Assembly: GCA_951799445.1 (NCBI GenBank)
Contig: OX637295.1
Span: 8,308,001 to 8,372,000, forward strand
Origin: Pseudisothecium myosuroides
Lineage: Eukaryota > Streptophyta > Bryopsida > Hypnales > Lembophyllaceae
Length of the DNA stretch: 64,000 nucleotides
Reading direction: 5' to 3'
The translations under genes and the position numbers were made by a program. Below the pieces are notes generated by a model. The model did not search any database and had not been told where the DNA came from. It saw only the letters and a program-made list of their open reading frames with translations. Each line of letters begins with the position of its first letter. The first letter of the stretch is position 1. Positions 12,471 to 24,271 of the stretch are shown here, piece after piece.

Positions 12471-12784
12471 TTCATAACATTGTTAACCAATGTTGGAAGG
12501 TTTCCTTTTATTCCCCCTGAAAGCCGGACCCCAAGCACTTTCTAAATTGCCCAAGATAGAAAAAGTTCCTTGACAAGATTCTTGACGCAGACTCCCCACA
12601 TGCCATATTAAACAATTTAGAAAAAACAATCTCAAAGGGGCTTCAAAAGCCTTCCAACTTAGACTCCCAAAGCAAATTTGATCCTCGGATTTCAACTATT
12701 AATAGTCTTGTCCCAAGCATCCTGGGGTGAATTATCCCTCTTCCGACATGAAAGGATTCCTCTTGGTTACCTGATTTATCTTTT

Positions 12785-12817
12785 GAGCTCATTGTGACAA
12801 ACTGTCACAATGAGCTC
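12785..12817. repeat. Perfect 15-bp hairpin
   Basis: GAGCTCATTGTGACA, then AAC, then its exact reverse complement TGTCACAATGAGCTC. It stands alone in AT-rich DNA with no T-run afterwards, and its role is unknown. Confidence 0.8.
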
Positions 12818-12970
12818 ATTAGTTAATTTTATTCTTAACCCCCCAATCAATTAAAAAAACATTTTAAATTAATTTTTTTTCAAACCCCCCCGCTCCCCCC
12901 CTCTTTGTAATTTTCAAAATCAACTAATTTCACAATCAATATGGGATATCTGGTTTTCCCAAGTACGTAT

Positions 12971-12971
<1 letters not shown>

Positions 12972-13018
<47 letters not shown>

Positions 13019-13135
13019 ATATCTATATATGTATGTACGTATCTATATTCATATTCATATCAGCATATTGTATCCGTATTAGCATACTGTATGCATATCA
13101 GCGTATCCGTATACATATTTGCGTATGCGCATCAG
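12972..13135. repeat. (TA)n microsatellite and degenerate CGTAT repeat
   Basis: About 40 bp of pure TA dinucleotide is followed by degenerate TATGTACGTATC / ATATCAGCATA units. Reading frames through it are repeat artefacts. Confidence 0.85.
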
Positions 13136-13399
13136 AGTTTTTTTTTGAGATCAATGGTTGTGGAGGTGGTTTGTAATTTTTTTTCAAAAAAAATCAACGG
13201 CTCTCATTTTTTAGGAGGGAGGAGGGTTGTTAAGTAATGGCAAAACCTCATTTTGCCTCTTTTCAGTACATTGTGTTATGATTTGAACTTGTTAAAGCCT
13301 GTTAAGTTTAATAGGTTTATTAAAGAGACGATAACAAATTTTAACAAATTGCATCAGAAATTGTTTAAAAAAAATTTAAAATTTAAAAGGGCTTTGTTC

Positions 13400-13846
13400 G
13401 AGAACATTTCGCCTTGAACGCGTCCATGCCGTTGTGCCCCATTTCATGGCATCCCATATGCCACCCTGGCGACCAGCAAAGCCACCGGCCAATAACGCCC
13501 CCAGCCGCCGCCGCGTGTCACCCCCACCGCACCTTCCGTGCACTTGCTCCCCACCCCCTCCTTCCGTGCCTCATCACTCTGCCTGCTCACAATATGCCAC
13601 TTTCAGTGCAGATTTCAGAACCCTTGTTCCTTCAAGTATCCTCCACGTACCTTCAAGGCTCCATACAATCCTGCACATTACAGCTCTTACTCGCAACTTC
13701 GCACTCCACCCACCAAAGAATTTTTGTGGGTTGCGTCTCACGCTTTCAGATTTCACGCTCTCAGAGGACTGCGTTACAGTCTGTACAAGTTAGAATTGAT
13801 TGCAGTCAGATTTGCAGCAAACGATTGTGTGCGTTTGGCTTTGAAG
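13400..13846 (+). promoter_or_regulatory. Probable promoter and untranslated first exon of the DnaJ gene
   Basis: This C-rich block stands out from AT-rich surroundings and precedes the chaperone gene. Near its end is a good donor (TTTGAAG|GTATGT at 13847). A strong acceptor (TTGTTTTTTAG at 14485) lies 49 nt before the DnaJ ATG, so an untranslated exon with an intron of about 640 bp is likely. ORFs of 100-150 codons overlap here in all plus frames, but none looks like a protein family. Confidence 0.5.
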
Positions 13847-14440
13847 GTATGTTACAGGACTAGATCCATACTTCTGTACGCTTGTAGGTTCTAAAATAAG
13901 GTGAGAGTCGTAGCATTGGAGTGTGAATGGTGTTCTCAACAAGCGGTGAAATGGTTGGTTGGTTGCAGTGAGAAAATAGGGAGAAAGAAATGGGCTACTG
14001 TAGATAGGTTTGAGAGTGAGTTGAGGAAATTTGTTGTAAGCTTTTAGGTTCTCATTTTGTTCGGTTTGGGGTGCTGGGTTGTTTTGAGATGATGTGTGCA
14101 GTGAGAAAATAGTGAGAAAGAAATGGGCTACTGTAGATAGTTTGAGAGTGAGCTAAGGAAATTTGTTGTAAAGCTTCTGAATTTGGTCGATTTGGGGTGT
14201 AGCAAGCGATTGTGTGCGTTTGTGTTTGAAGGTATGTTGCAGGACTAGATCCGTACTTCTGTATGCTTGTAGGTTTTGAAATAAGGTGAGAGTCTTAGCA
14301 TTGGGGTGTGAATTGTGTTCTCAACAAGCGATGAAATGGGTGACTGCGAGATGATGTGTGCAGTGAGGAAATAGTGAGAAAAAAAATGGGCTACTGTAGA
14401 TAGGTTTGAGAGTGAGCTAAGGAAATTTGTTGCAAGCTTT
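13815..14440 (+). repeat. Internal duplications in the probable DnaJ leader intron
   Basis: The segment from ACGATTGTGTGCGTTTG through GAAGGTATGTTACAGG to ATAAGGTGAGAGTC at about 13819 recurs at about 14203, including the splice donor. A second unit (GAAATGGGCTACTGTAGATA..GAGAGTGAG) occurs three times, near 13989, 14121 and 14385. Confidence 0.8.
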
Positions 14441-14534
14441 CGGTGTCTGATTTTGGTCGATTTTGGGTGTTGGGTTGTTTTTTAGGGCTGAGAAGGTTGG
14501 AAGCTTTTGCTGGGAGAGCTATCTCTTTGTCAAG

Positions 14535-17500
14535 ATGGTGAAGGATACGGCGTATTATGATGTTCTCGGAGTTAAGGCAGATGCTACCCCTGCAGACATA
14601 AAGAAGGCTTATTATGTTCAGGTTGTATATTCTCGGCCAGTTTTGTTTTTATTTTGGTTGTGAAAGCGTTTGTCATGATAGAGCGAGTGGTCCCCGATGC
14701 AGAGGATGAGTTAATGAGATTTAGTTGAGATTTCAGTGAATTCTAAACTATTTGCACTGTTTTCACCATAATATTTTCCTAGCACAGACAGTGAAGAGTT
14801 AGTCAGGTGACAAGCATTCTAGATGCAAGATTTATGCTCTCCCATTCTTTATCTTAACGTCTGATGAATTAGGTTTCAACAAGTTTGTTGAAAACACTGT
14901 GCGGAGGACTTTGAAGAAGCCATACCCCCTGACGTCTCTCCCCTTGATTCCCCAATTTTTCTAATTCCATATTCAGCTCATAGTGACTACCCCTGATGCC
15001 TTCTGAATTTGCCTTGGGCTTCAAGTAGTTGTTGAAAGCTGAAATTGGAGGCCACGTCCTCCACCCTGCGAGATGGGGAAATAGGGAATGAGGAGCTCAC
15101 AGTAGTAACTCCTTTTTGTAGTTTCATAAGCTACTGTGATGAAATGGTTTACTCCTGTATTTATGTGAAATGTTGGAAGATTAGACTTAACCGGCTCTCT
15201 GTTGTTGTTTTTCCAACCGTTGTGCAGGCGAGGAAAGTGCATCCCGACAAGAACCCAAATAATCCTGAAGCTGCCAAGGAATTTCAGGTAATGAAAATAT
15301 TGCTGGAGTTGAACACAATTTCTAGCAAGTTTCGACATGTTGAGAATGGCTTTTCTGTGTCCCTCAAATGTAATACGCGCAGTGATCGAGTGTCCAGCAT
15401 TGGTGCTAAGTTTGTATAAATCATATGCTAAAGTCGGTGACTCTTGCAGGCATTGGGTGAAGCTTATCAGGTGCTAAGTGATCCCCAGCAAAAGGAGAGC
15501 TATGACAAGCTTGGAAAGCAAGGATTATCCCAGTACGTGTTTGTTCCTATTTCTTTCTTGGAATCATACCTTTCTGAAGTATTTTTTACCCTTTTATATT
15601 GTTATTCCTTCTTGATTAAAAAAATACGAATAGAAGGCATTACGATGAAAAAATTCTTCGTGAGAAGTCCTCCCTGCTTTTATTTGAAGGCTGAGTATTG
15701 CTGAAAATTCTCATGCACCGATCTGTTACCTTTATACAACAGGGAATCGATGGTTGACCCGGCGGCCGTCTTCGGAATGATGTTTGGTAGCGAGGCTTTT
15801 CAAGATTACATTGGTCAGGTATGAAGATTTCCTAACGACTGGTAGTCTGTGATTGTAAATACTTGTTACTTTTTCTGGCAGTCACTTCAGACGTTTAATT
15901 ATGGTCAAAGCAATATAGAAGTCTTTGTGGTAGAAACATGGAGCGAAATTCCGATTTCTCGAATAAGTCAACGATTAATTTTCTTGGCTGATAATGGAAG
16001 CATTCCATTCGCTGTTGGAATAGTTGATGAAATTCTTTACGTCTGGTGTTCTTTTCATTGTTTAATTTGGTGCGAGGCATTCCCACTAATTCGATTTATT
16101 TGGTGGTTATATCAGCTGGCATTGGCCTCAATGGCGGGGATGGATTCTGAGCAGCAAAGTATTGATCTTAACCAAGCTTCGAGCAAATTTAAGGTGACTT
16201 TTTTAGTCCCCTGTGAACTTCTCAGTACTACAGTACACAGATTCATCCGTTAGTGCGTGTGACACTAATTTATAAGAGTCACACTATTTTAAATTATTGC
16301 AGGCTGAAATATTACTCTATTGCTCTAATTTCCACCAACTATTTTTCGGTAGTGATGTTAAAATTTGTAGGTGACACTGATTTGTAGGCGCCCTCACTGA
16401 TAGGATAAATCACTGTAGTTATATATCTTTACTCAGATAGTTACTCACCGTAACTTGAAATTATTTAGCCAACCATTCACATGACGAAGACTGTTTCCTC
16501 AAATGCGATTGGATTTCAATTCAAGCGAGAAGATATAACTCTTTGGCTTGTGGACTTTTAAGAGTATTTTGAAACCTGGGCAAGGTAGGTAGTGGAGAAG
16601 TCCGATTGACACGACTCGCGCTATAATTTACGATACAGCGACCTTATTTAAAGCTCTGCCACCTGGATTTGATCTACCTGGATGACACCACTTAAAACAT
16701 GTTTTTCTATGATGTGAATCACTCGGAGCATTCTTTTTAATCTTCCGTGTTTCACACGTGAACAGGAAGTTCAAAAGCAAAGAGAGACCAAACTTGCCGA
16801 GAAATTACTGGTGCACATTCAGCCTTATATGGAAGGAGACGAAGCAAGATATAGACAGTGGGCCAAAGATGAAAGAGAGAGCCTGAAGGATTCTTGTAAG
16901 TCTTCAACTGTTATTTGCTTCAGTAGGAGCTAACTGCCTGTTGTTTTGTATTCCGCTTGAAATTCTGTCATTTTGATATTATATTCAAAGATCGGCAACC
17001 GGCTTGATGCATGTAGAGGAGGATTTTATTCTGCAATGCCATGTCTTTTTCCATTACTCACTGGTTTCGTTTTTGGCATGTTGGAACTAGCTTTTGGAGA
17101 AGTGATGTTGCAGACCATTGGGTACGTCTACCGAAGGCAAGCTGCCAAGGAGCTCGGCAAGAAGTCACTCTTCCTTGGGGTGCCGTATGTGACAGAATGG
17201 ATGCGTGGCAAGAGTCATCAAATCAAATCACAAGTTACAGCCATTGCAGGTACGTAGCTTTGTGATTTGGATGCTATTTCCAGGCTTGTAGCAGTTTGTT
17301 TTGTTTCCTGAAAACTGTCTCATTCCGATATTGTATGACTGATAATCTAATGGAACAGCGTGGTTTGGGTACACTCTTATGTTCGAGAGCTGAAAAAGAC
17401 TGAGATTGCTTGGTGGCATTGGCAGGTGCAATGCAACTAATGCAGATGCAAGAGCAGCTAAAAAAGCAGATGCAAGAGGGAGACCAGGGGGAGCAAACCA

Positions 17501-18980
17501 TGGAAGCGTATATAGAGAGCAAGCAGAAGATGATGTTGGAAAGCTTGTGGAAGCTCAATGTTGCTGATATCGAGATGACACTCTCGCATGTTTGCCGAAT
17601 GGTACCTCTTTAAACATTTGCCATTATGTGAAGTGATAGACGTGATCAATACGAGTACTTCATCCAACACACCATACACTGTTTTCCAAGGGCTTCTCAC
17701 CATACTCCCGACGGCGCTGACGAAGTCAGCCTGTTTATCATCTGCGTTCCTTTGTCATTTTTCATAGATGATTTAGGTGAGCATGCACAATTTTCTTTTG
17801 CGAGAAGATGAATGAGAAAATCCTGAATGTGGTTGGATTTTGTTTTCTGTAGGTTCTGCGCGATGCAAATGTTGATCCGAAAACACTGCGGCACCGTGCA
17901 GAAGCACTCAGAATATTGGGCCAAACCTTCCAGGTGAATGTTCGGTCAAAACATTTTTTGTGTTGGTTATTGAAATTTTGGGGTTAAAGTGAAATAGGAA
18001 TGCTCTCGAGTCTTCGTATACTCAAAACTTTTGGTAGGCTATTTTTTTACCCATTTCATATTGTGGATATTTGTTTGATGTGCAGGGTACGGCAATAGCG
18101 AAGGATGTTGGCGTCACCACAGAGATTCCACAGTCCCCCAATGTACATCAGTCCCCAAATGTACATCATGACCCCAATGTACAACATGGCCCGAATGTAC
18201 ATCATGAGGAAAATTTGCCAAAATCTCGACCAGAACATTTTGAGGTTCGCATGTTTCTTCCTTTCATGAGAATCCTTCTTTCACTCATTTCCTCTCAAGA
18301 TCATGATCTAGATGTATCTGCTGTTTTTCATCGACTGAATTTGCACTTCTTGTGATGAATCTCTTGTGATTTAATCCTGAACCCCTAAAGGACCAGTTCT
18401 ATTGCCATACAGTCAAACATAATATCTAAGCTCAATTTGGCCTTTTTACTTGTATTTGAGTTTTAATCTTATAGTCAAAGTGAATATGGTCTTAGTTTCA
18501 TTATCACTTCCAAATCATATAAAAGTGTACGACACCAAGGGAGACATGAGTGACTAAATTGGAGTTTACAGAAGTCAATGTATTGTCGATTGTTTACTGG
18601 CCTGTATAGTTTTGGTTAATTATGATGTATATTTCTATCTATGCGATCCCAAATGATATAATCTAAAGTTAAAATTCTGTTTCAAAAGGAAGAGTAAATT
18701 CGAAGCATCAGGGTTTGATGATGACCGCAAAATCCAATATTCTACTAAATTGATGCAGAGCTTGAAAAAATTGTCTTTACTTTGATAATGACTTTTATGT
18801 CCAGAAAGAAATTTTTATAAAAAAGTAGACTTAAAGGTGAAACTGGGTTGACTGAGAAAATGTGAGTCCTTCAGGGTTTTATTTATCTGCAATCTTGTCA
18901 ATTTGCAGGGCAGCGCTTCCTCGAATCAATTTGGGATGCCAACGCGACCTCCAGGAGCTACATCCTCCAAGAAATTTTGA
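14535..18980 (+). CDS. DnaJ (Hsp40) co-chaperone with X-domain, DnaJ10-like, eleven coding exons
   Basis: Exons 14535-14621, 15228-15287, 15450-15532, 15743-15818, 16116-16193, 16766-16895, 17091-17249, 17426-17601, 17853-17933, 18086-18244 and 18909-18980 join in frame to 386 residues; all introns are GT..AG. Residues about 5-70 are a J domain ([23 protein letters not shown] in [29 protein letters not shown]), which stimulates Hsp70 ATPase. About 95-300 matches the DnaJ-X region of plant DnaJ10-like proteins: [56 protein letters not shown]. No signal peptide or membrane segment is seen. The C-terminal tail carries a four-fold NVHxxP repeat encoded by an 18-bp tandem repeat in exon 10. Length is close to the family's usual size. 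The ATG is chosen because the J domain starts right after it; upstream in-frame sequence has no ATG. The Hsp70 partner and client are not known. Confidence 0.92.
18384..18880. mobile_element. Possible TTAA-family remnant in DnaJ intron 10
   Basis: The intron has ACCCCTAAAGGACCAGTT near its start and GAGTCCTTCAGGGTTTTA near its end, in inverted orientation. These resemble the CCCCTAAAGGACC termini of the family. TTAA is not preserved at either side, and the interior has no clear match, so this is tentative. Confidence 0.4.
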
Positions 18981-20907
18981 ATGGAGGACCGTGTATGAAT
19001 GTTTGGGTAAATCTGCAAGGTCATTATTGGAAGTCTTTTATAGAGTTTTTAGCAGCTTTGTTTTTGATATTTCGGTAGACTGTATTTGTAGCATAACTAA
19101 GGTATCACAGGGTAGGCCATTGTTTCTCGCCACACCTTCTCTTCAGTTTGGGTGAGATATGAAATAAAATGGGATGTGCAACTTGTCAAGTAGGACTATT
19201 TCCAAAATTGCGTCGTTCTCTACCGGTTACCTCAACAGCTATCTATAAGTGAGTCGGAGGTCAGGTGGAAAAATAATGCTTTAAATGCTCCCAAGTGGTA
19301 TGGAATTGGTGGGTCATTTGGTCTCGTGTTTTTTTATAGCCTAGAATAGAACAAGTACCGGTAATCAACTAATTCCTATTTGTAAAGTACCGGTAGTACA
19401 GTATTCATATTTGGTCAATTAGTTTTTGGCCATTGACCCACAAGTGCTTGTAATATAGTAAGATCACTTCAATAAAATCATAGCAAATAATTACAACTCC
19501 TCTAGAATGTTTATACCATTCATTCACATTCTTTCTTTCTTGATATATTCTCTTTGTTTTGAAATAAGTGTTCAATCTTGTGTGTGGCTTTGTCTCAAAT
19601 TAAGTGTTTTGATGTGTATTATTTAGCCTTGCATAGTCTCACAAGTAGATTGAATAATGTATACATCACAATGGAGGCAAGTAAGGTATGTACACCTAAA
19701 ATGTGGCACCTTATTCTCCAACATCTAAAATGGACTTGCATGAACACCTTGATGACTCAAAATCACTACAAATTTTTAAGAGTAACCAATGAAAGGTAGC
19801 AAAGCATTTTTTGAACAATCAATGAGAGTTGAGAGATTTTGTCCTTCAAAGACTGTTCATCTGAGGTGAGTCTAACACGTTACATAAGTTATAGGATATT
19901 GGTTGTTTTCAACTTCAAAACTTTGTAAAATATTACATTAGTATCACAAAATTACAAAACCATTCATGTGGCAAAACCACTCAGGTGCATTTCTCTTGAG
20001 TTTGCCAATAATCACGTCAAATCTTTGTCATTTAATCATTGAATCAATGGTCAACAAGATTCAAATATTGTTGTTGGTTTCTGCTCTATGTAAAACGTGC
20101 TACTGGTTTGGGAGGAGATTCATTAATTTTTCAAGAATAATCCATTTTTTAGAAAAGGATCGCTACCAAAAAGTGGATACCAACCTACGCATCTTTAAAT
20201 TCAATAGAACTCGTCTTATTGTATGATACCAACACTAGCGATTAGGTGTGCACACAGAGAGAATATGCACTTAGAGAGGCTAGGTTTATTTAAGTCAATT
20301 GGACTACTTCTCTTATTCCAAGTTTGAAGTGTTACTATAAGACATTTGAAGTGTTGAAATTGGACCCACCTCCTGTCTGCATACTTGACATATAAGAGAA
20401 TAAGAGAGGATGGAACAAGACAAGTTCTACTGTATCATCAAGTTAGTCATGTGATACACCCCAGCGAAAGCTCTTGCCCACATGGAACCAAACCGCTCAT
20501 TGCAAATTTCGGTACCAGCCAGGATCGCAAAATAACGGTGACATCCTACAACGAATCCAAGTCAATTACAAAATCGATCAAGCGCTCAATCAGTAGGAAC
20601 TCCCTGAAACATGAGCATCTTCGTTTAACCATGCGACCAAATTTTTCTTTCATTGATTATGCACACTTACATGCAATAGTTGGCGAATGAATTGCCGACT
20701 TCACCGGCACATGGAATAGTGGCCGCAGAAGAACCTGCAGGTACAAAATGCACATAGATCCGAAATGCGCACAAAAATCAATTATCATGTTCACTAACGC
20801 ACCACTTTTTTCATATATAGCTGTCCGCAACAGATTCTAAATGACGCAAAACATCGCATGCAGGCCACATTGAACGCCATCCTCGAGAATCATCTCAGTT
20901 CGATCCC
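18981..20907. other. Gap between DnaJ and FKBP genes
   Basis: AT-rich, with no gene recognised. The first few hundred bases probably hold the DnaJ 3' UTR; the only ORFs are short and unlike any family I know. Confidence 0.4.
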
Positions 20908-21355
20908 AGCCCAGCACAGGTGCAGCCCTGAGATACAGTAACGAATTCAACTCAACTCCAGAACAAGTCACACTCTGAATTGACGACATTGGATTCCAAT
21001 GCAATTCCCCATGCAACTTGGGTCTTCGTATATCACACAAATCAAAGTAAACTCTGATTCACCCTAATTCAAAACTCCACCACTTCCAGAACTTCGTTCC
21101 GTTACGAGGGAGCAATCGAAGATTTCAGAACCCAGCACCACTGAGATACAGTACCCAATTCAGCTCAATTCCAGAACAAGTCACACCCTGAATTGACGAC
21201 ATTGGAATCCAATGCAATTCCCGTACAACTTTGGGTCTTCGAATATCACACAAATCAAAGTAACATAAACCCTGACTCCCCCTAATTCACAAACTCCACC
21301 CCTACCAGAACTTCGTTCCGTTAATTACGAGGGAGCAATCGAAGCTTTCAGAACC
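20908..21355. repeat. Tandem duplication of the FKBP 3' end, unit about 222 bp
   Basis: Copy 1 (about 20908-21130) and copy 2 (about 21131-21355) share CTGAGATACAGTA, CCAGAACAAGTCACAC, TGAATTGACGACATTGGA, ATCACACAAATCAAAGTAA and CCAGAACTTCGTTCCGTTA. Both end in GAGGGAGCAATCGAAG..TTCAGAACC. In copy 2 that end is the last codons and stop of the FKBP gene, so copy 1 carries a second terminal-codon block beyond the real stop. Confidence 0.88.
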
Positions 21356-22689
21356 TCCACCTCATACTCCAAGGTCGCATTTCCAGGAATTTCGAATCCC
21401 GAGGGAAACGTCGTCCCCGTCTCCCCAAATGCCTGCGCCGCTGGAAGCGTGAATCGCCTCTTTCCACCGACTCGAGTGGAGCTCACCACGTACTCCACAC
21501 CATCACACATCCCGCCGGTGTAAGGTCGGGCTCCGAAGATGAAAGCCACTGGTCGTTTACCTGCGGCAGTTGTGTCAATGAAAACGTCCCCCGTGGTTGC
21601 CACTCGTCCTGTGAGGTTCACCACCACCAAGTCGCCACGTTGGGGAAGGGAGCCTCCACCTTTTCGAAGCTCCGTGTATCGAATTCCGTTCGGGAGAGTC
21701 ACTTCTTTGGAGCCTTGCACGTCTCTGTCACAAGGTTCAGATGATAGTGATAAATCAAGATTTTGGGATACCAATTGAGCTTGGAGTAAGCTTTGATGTT
21801 GCCGATTTTCAGCTAAGGCTCGTCTAACTCATCTCTATCACAAGCTACAGATATCAGCCTCTGATACCAATTGTGCTTGGAGTAAGCTTTGAAGCTGTCA
21901 ATTTTCAGCTAAGGTTCGTCTAACTCAGGTCCCTGCGTTCCAGAATGCTTGTTTCGTATCTCGTTAAAATTCAAACCTTAAACCCTAAATAAAGCTTTCA
22001 GTGCCTGGAGAACATCCACCAACATCGACCTGAAGCAGCTTGGTTAGGGTATGTTCGAATGCCTCCCATAGCATCTCGGAAATCGCACTAATGGAGAAGC
22101 TACAGCTAAGAATTTGACGTTTGAATATAGTGAACTAAAAGAACGCAACGAAGTTGTCAAGAAAGGTAATCCAAAATTAGGTCGGCAGAAATTGGCAACT
22201 ACATTAGCGGTAGAGAAACTTCCAAAGCGCACACCTGGTCTCTTGCTCCTCGCGAAACACTTCCGTCCGCGTCTTTATCTGCTCCGACACCACTCCGAAT
22301 GCGAGCACCCCCACCCACGCCAACCCCGCCCCGAGGCCGAACCGTCGCGTCAAGTTGGACGAGATCCAGTCGGTGGAATCCGCAGTGCGAGGAGCTTCTC
22401 TCTTCCGCGGCCTGGCATCTGGAATACTACTCTCATCTGGACTAGTCCTCTCGTCAACACCCCCTGTCTCCCGCACAGTGGTGCTCTGCTCGCTCACATT
22501 CCCGGCACCACCACTCGTGGACGCCTCGCCATCCTCCGACCCCGCTGCGCAACGGCAAAGCCGCCGCATGTGCGTGGAGCCACCGCGGACTGATAATTCG
22601 GGGGAAACACGGGCAGAGGAGACGATAGACAAATGGGGTTTCAGGAAGACAGCGAACGCGAGAGGCGCGGAGGACACGGCAATCGCCAT
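21325..22689 (-). CDS. Plastid-type FKBP peptidyl-prolyl isomerase, FKBP17-2-like
   Basis: Exons 22689-22235 and 21724-21325 join at a phase-2 GT..AG intron to 284 residues. The N-terminus (MAIAVSSAPLAFAVF, then Ser/Arg-rich sequence) looks like a chloroplast transit peptide. A hydrophobic stretch at about 118-134 precedes VVSEQIKTR, a signature I associate with plant FKBP17-2-type proteins. The FKBP domain fills the C-terminal half: TLPNGIRYTELRKGGG, RGDLVVVNLTGRV, RPYTGGMCDGVEYVV, VGGKRRFTLPAAQAFGE, IPGNATLEYEVEVLKASIAP. The tryptophan at the base of the canonical pocket is Cys here (GGMCDG), and several aromatic pocket residues differ, so isomerase activity may be weak, as in other plastid FKBPs. 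Probable location: chloroplast, membrane-anchored or lumenal. Its 3' end is tandemly duplicated and a minisatellite abuts its start codon. Confidence 0.9.
21729..21930. repeat. Direct duplication inside the FKBP intron
   Basis: GATACCAATTG.GCTTGGAGTAAGCTTTGA followed by ATTTTCAGCTAAGG.TCGTCTAACTCA occurs at about 21768-21830 and again at about 21863-21928. ATCACAAG.T.CAGAT precedes each copy. Both lie between the donor at 22234 and the acceptor at 21725. Confidence 0.75.
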
Positions 22690-22693
22690 AGCT

Positions 22694-22862
22694 CACAATT
22701 CTACCAATCCTTCGCCGTACCAATCCTTAACGGTATCAATCCTTCACTGTTTCAATCCTTACCTGTGACAATTCTTCACTCAATCAATCCTTCCCTGTTT
22801 CAATCCTGAATTGTCTCAATCCTTCACAGTTTCAATCCTTAGCTGGGTCAATTCTTCTTCCG
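22694..22862. repeat. Minisatellite abutting the FKBP start codon, unit about 17 bp
   Basis: About ten imperfect copies of a unit like TTTCAATCCTTCACTG(T), varying to TATCAATCC and GTCAATTCTTC. On the gene's strand this is A/G-rich and occupies the 5' UTR or core promoter region, beginning only about 5 bp before the ATG. Confidence 0.85.
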
Positions 22863-24271
22863 GATTTTCCAGCCCAAATTACCAAAAGAATGGATTTTAC
22901 CGATAATTGAGCATTACGGATTGCATCGCGAGCATTGTTGCTGCGATTGGGCGCTTTTTGTTTTGTCAGGGTTGCATTCCGATGCTCCTCATAGGTCCGT
23001 TCCAGCATCTGTTGACACTTGTTGACAGACGGATATGTCGGGGCTTTTTAATCTCTGCTTGACGGCTGTGATCGATGCTCGCATTCGGGAACTTATCCCA
23101 TTGTGATGATCTGCCATGGAAATTGTAGATGGATTTGCAAATGACGAGTTGCAATGGGGAGGTAGCGATTGCCAGCACCTTGTAGCACATGCCGGTCACA
23201 GCAGTGTATCGTGATTGTGAGTTGTGAGCTCAGTTGACGACATCGCCGTCCAGTTGTGGCATGTTAGGAAAATCGGAAGAGACGATTAGATTTCAGAGGC
23301 TGGAGGGCCATGCCCCAACCAAACGGTAAATGTAAAAAATTGCCCCCTATTTTGTGCCGTTTTTTTTTCAAATTTCTTCATCTCTCCTAGCTAACTTGGG
23401 ACCTATATGAATTCAAAATTTCCAAATCTTGTTTATGTGTTGCAAATAAAAATTCCAGTGTTTTTCCAAAGGATAAATTGTGGGACAATGAGGGAGTCAA
23501 TTCACTGTGGGCAGACTCTTTTAGAGCTCATTCAAGCTAAACAGAGGAGGCAAAAACTCACCAAGGCAGAGAAATGTAAAAAAGCTCGACTATCCTATGT
23601 GGGGGTTACATTCAACATAAATTATGTCATTTTTGGTTGAAAAGAGAGTGATACACGTCATCTTGTGATTGGTGCAAGGTGATGTGGACCTTTCAAATTT
23701 TCATGTGAAAATTTCATTTCAACACTTCTCTAACAAATCTAAGGGCCACTGCCAAGTTTAGAAGCATCAGAGTGAGTGATCAAACTTTATTGAGAATTGA
23801 AAGAAAAAGGGTTGAAAATAGGTTTTTGATTTTTTTATGAAAAATTTCGACGACCTCTCAACTATAGTTTGGGGTTCCATTCCTATCTAACCCAAACTTC
23901 CTTTGAGAGTCGTTGCCTTTGGTCAAAAATTGCTACTATATACGCATTTGGAAGGGCAATAGCCTTTAGACTTTGTTTTCTAGTGTGAAGGGTTGAGAGG
24001 CTAAATTCTTTCTTTCTTGCAATTTGGTTGGTGGAAATTGATGGCCTCTTGACCTTTGGCCGTAATATGAAGTGCCCCTAAACGTCACACATTCAATTTT
24101 GTAGTTACTTGATTTTTTATTTCTCCACTTTTTCTAGCAAATTTGGTGTGTCCCAAGTTTTGAATATGAAGTCAATTGCAAGTATATCAAATTTTACTAA
24201 CCTTTGTAAACATGAAGTTCCTACATTTTTGTTTGAGTGAACAAATTGGAAATTGGTCTAAAAGACGTAAT
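22863..24271. other. FKBP upstream region and AT-rich gap
   Basis: About 22863-23330 has balanced composition and may contain promoter sequence. Beyond that the DNA is AT-rich and no gene is recognised. Confidence 0.4.

Noticed and set aside
12941..13237. 98-codon ORF rich in Tyr-Ile repeats
   Set aside because: Translation of a (TA)n microsatellite.
13414..13894. Overlapping plus-strand ORFs of 118-149 codons
   Set aside because: Three frames are open in the same C-rich stretch and none resembles a protein; better explained as promoter and untranslated exon of the DnaJ gene.
22114..22768. Plus-strand ORFs of 137-159 codons opposite FKBP exon 1
   Set aside because: Antisense shadows of a GC-rich coding exon.
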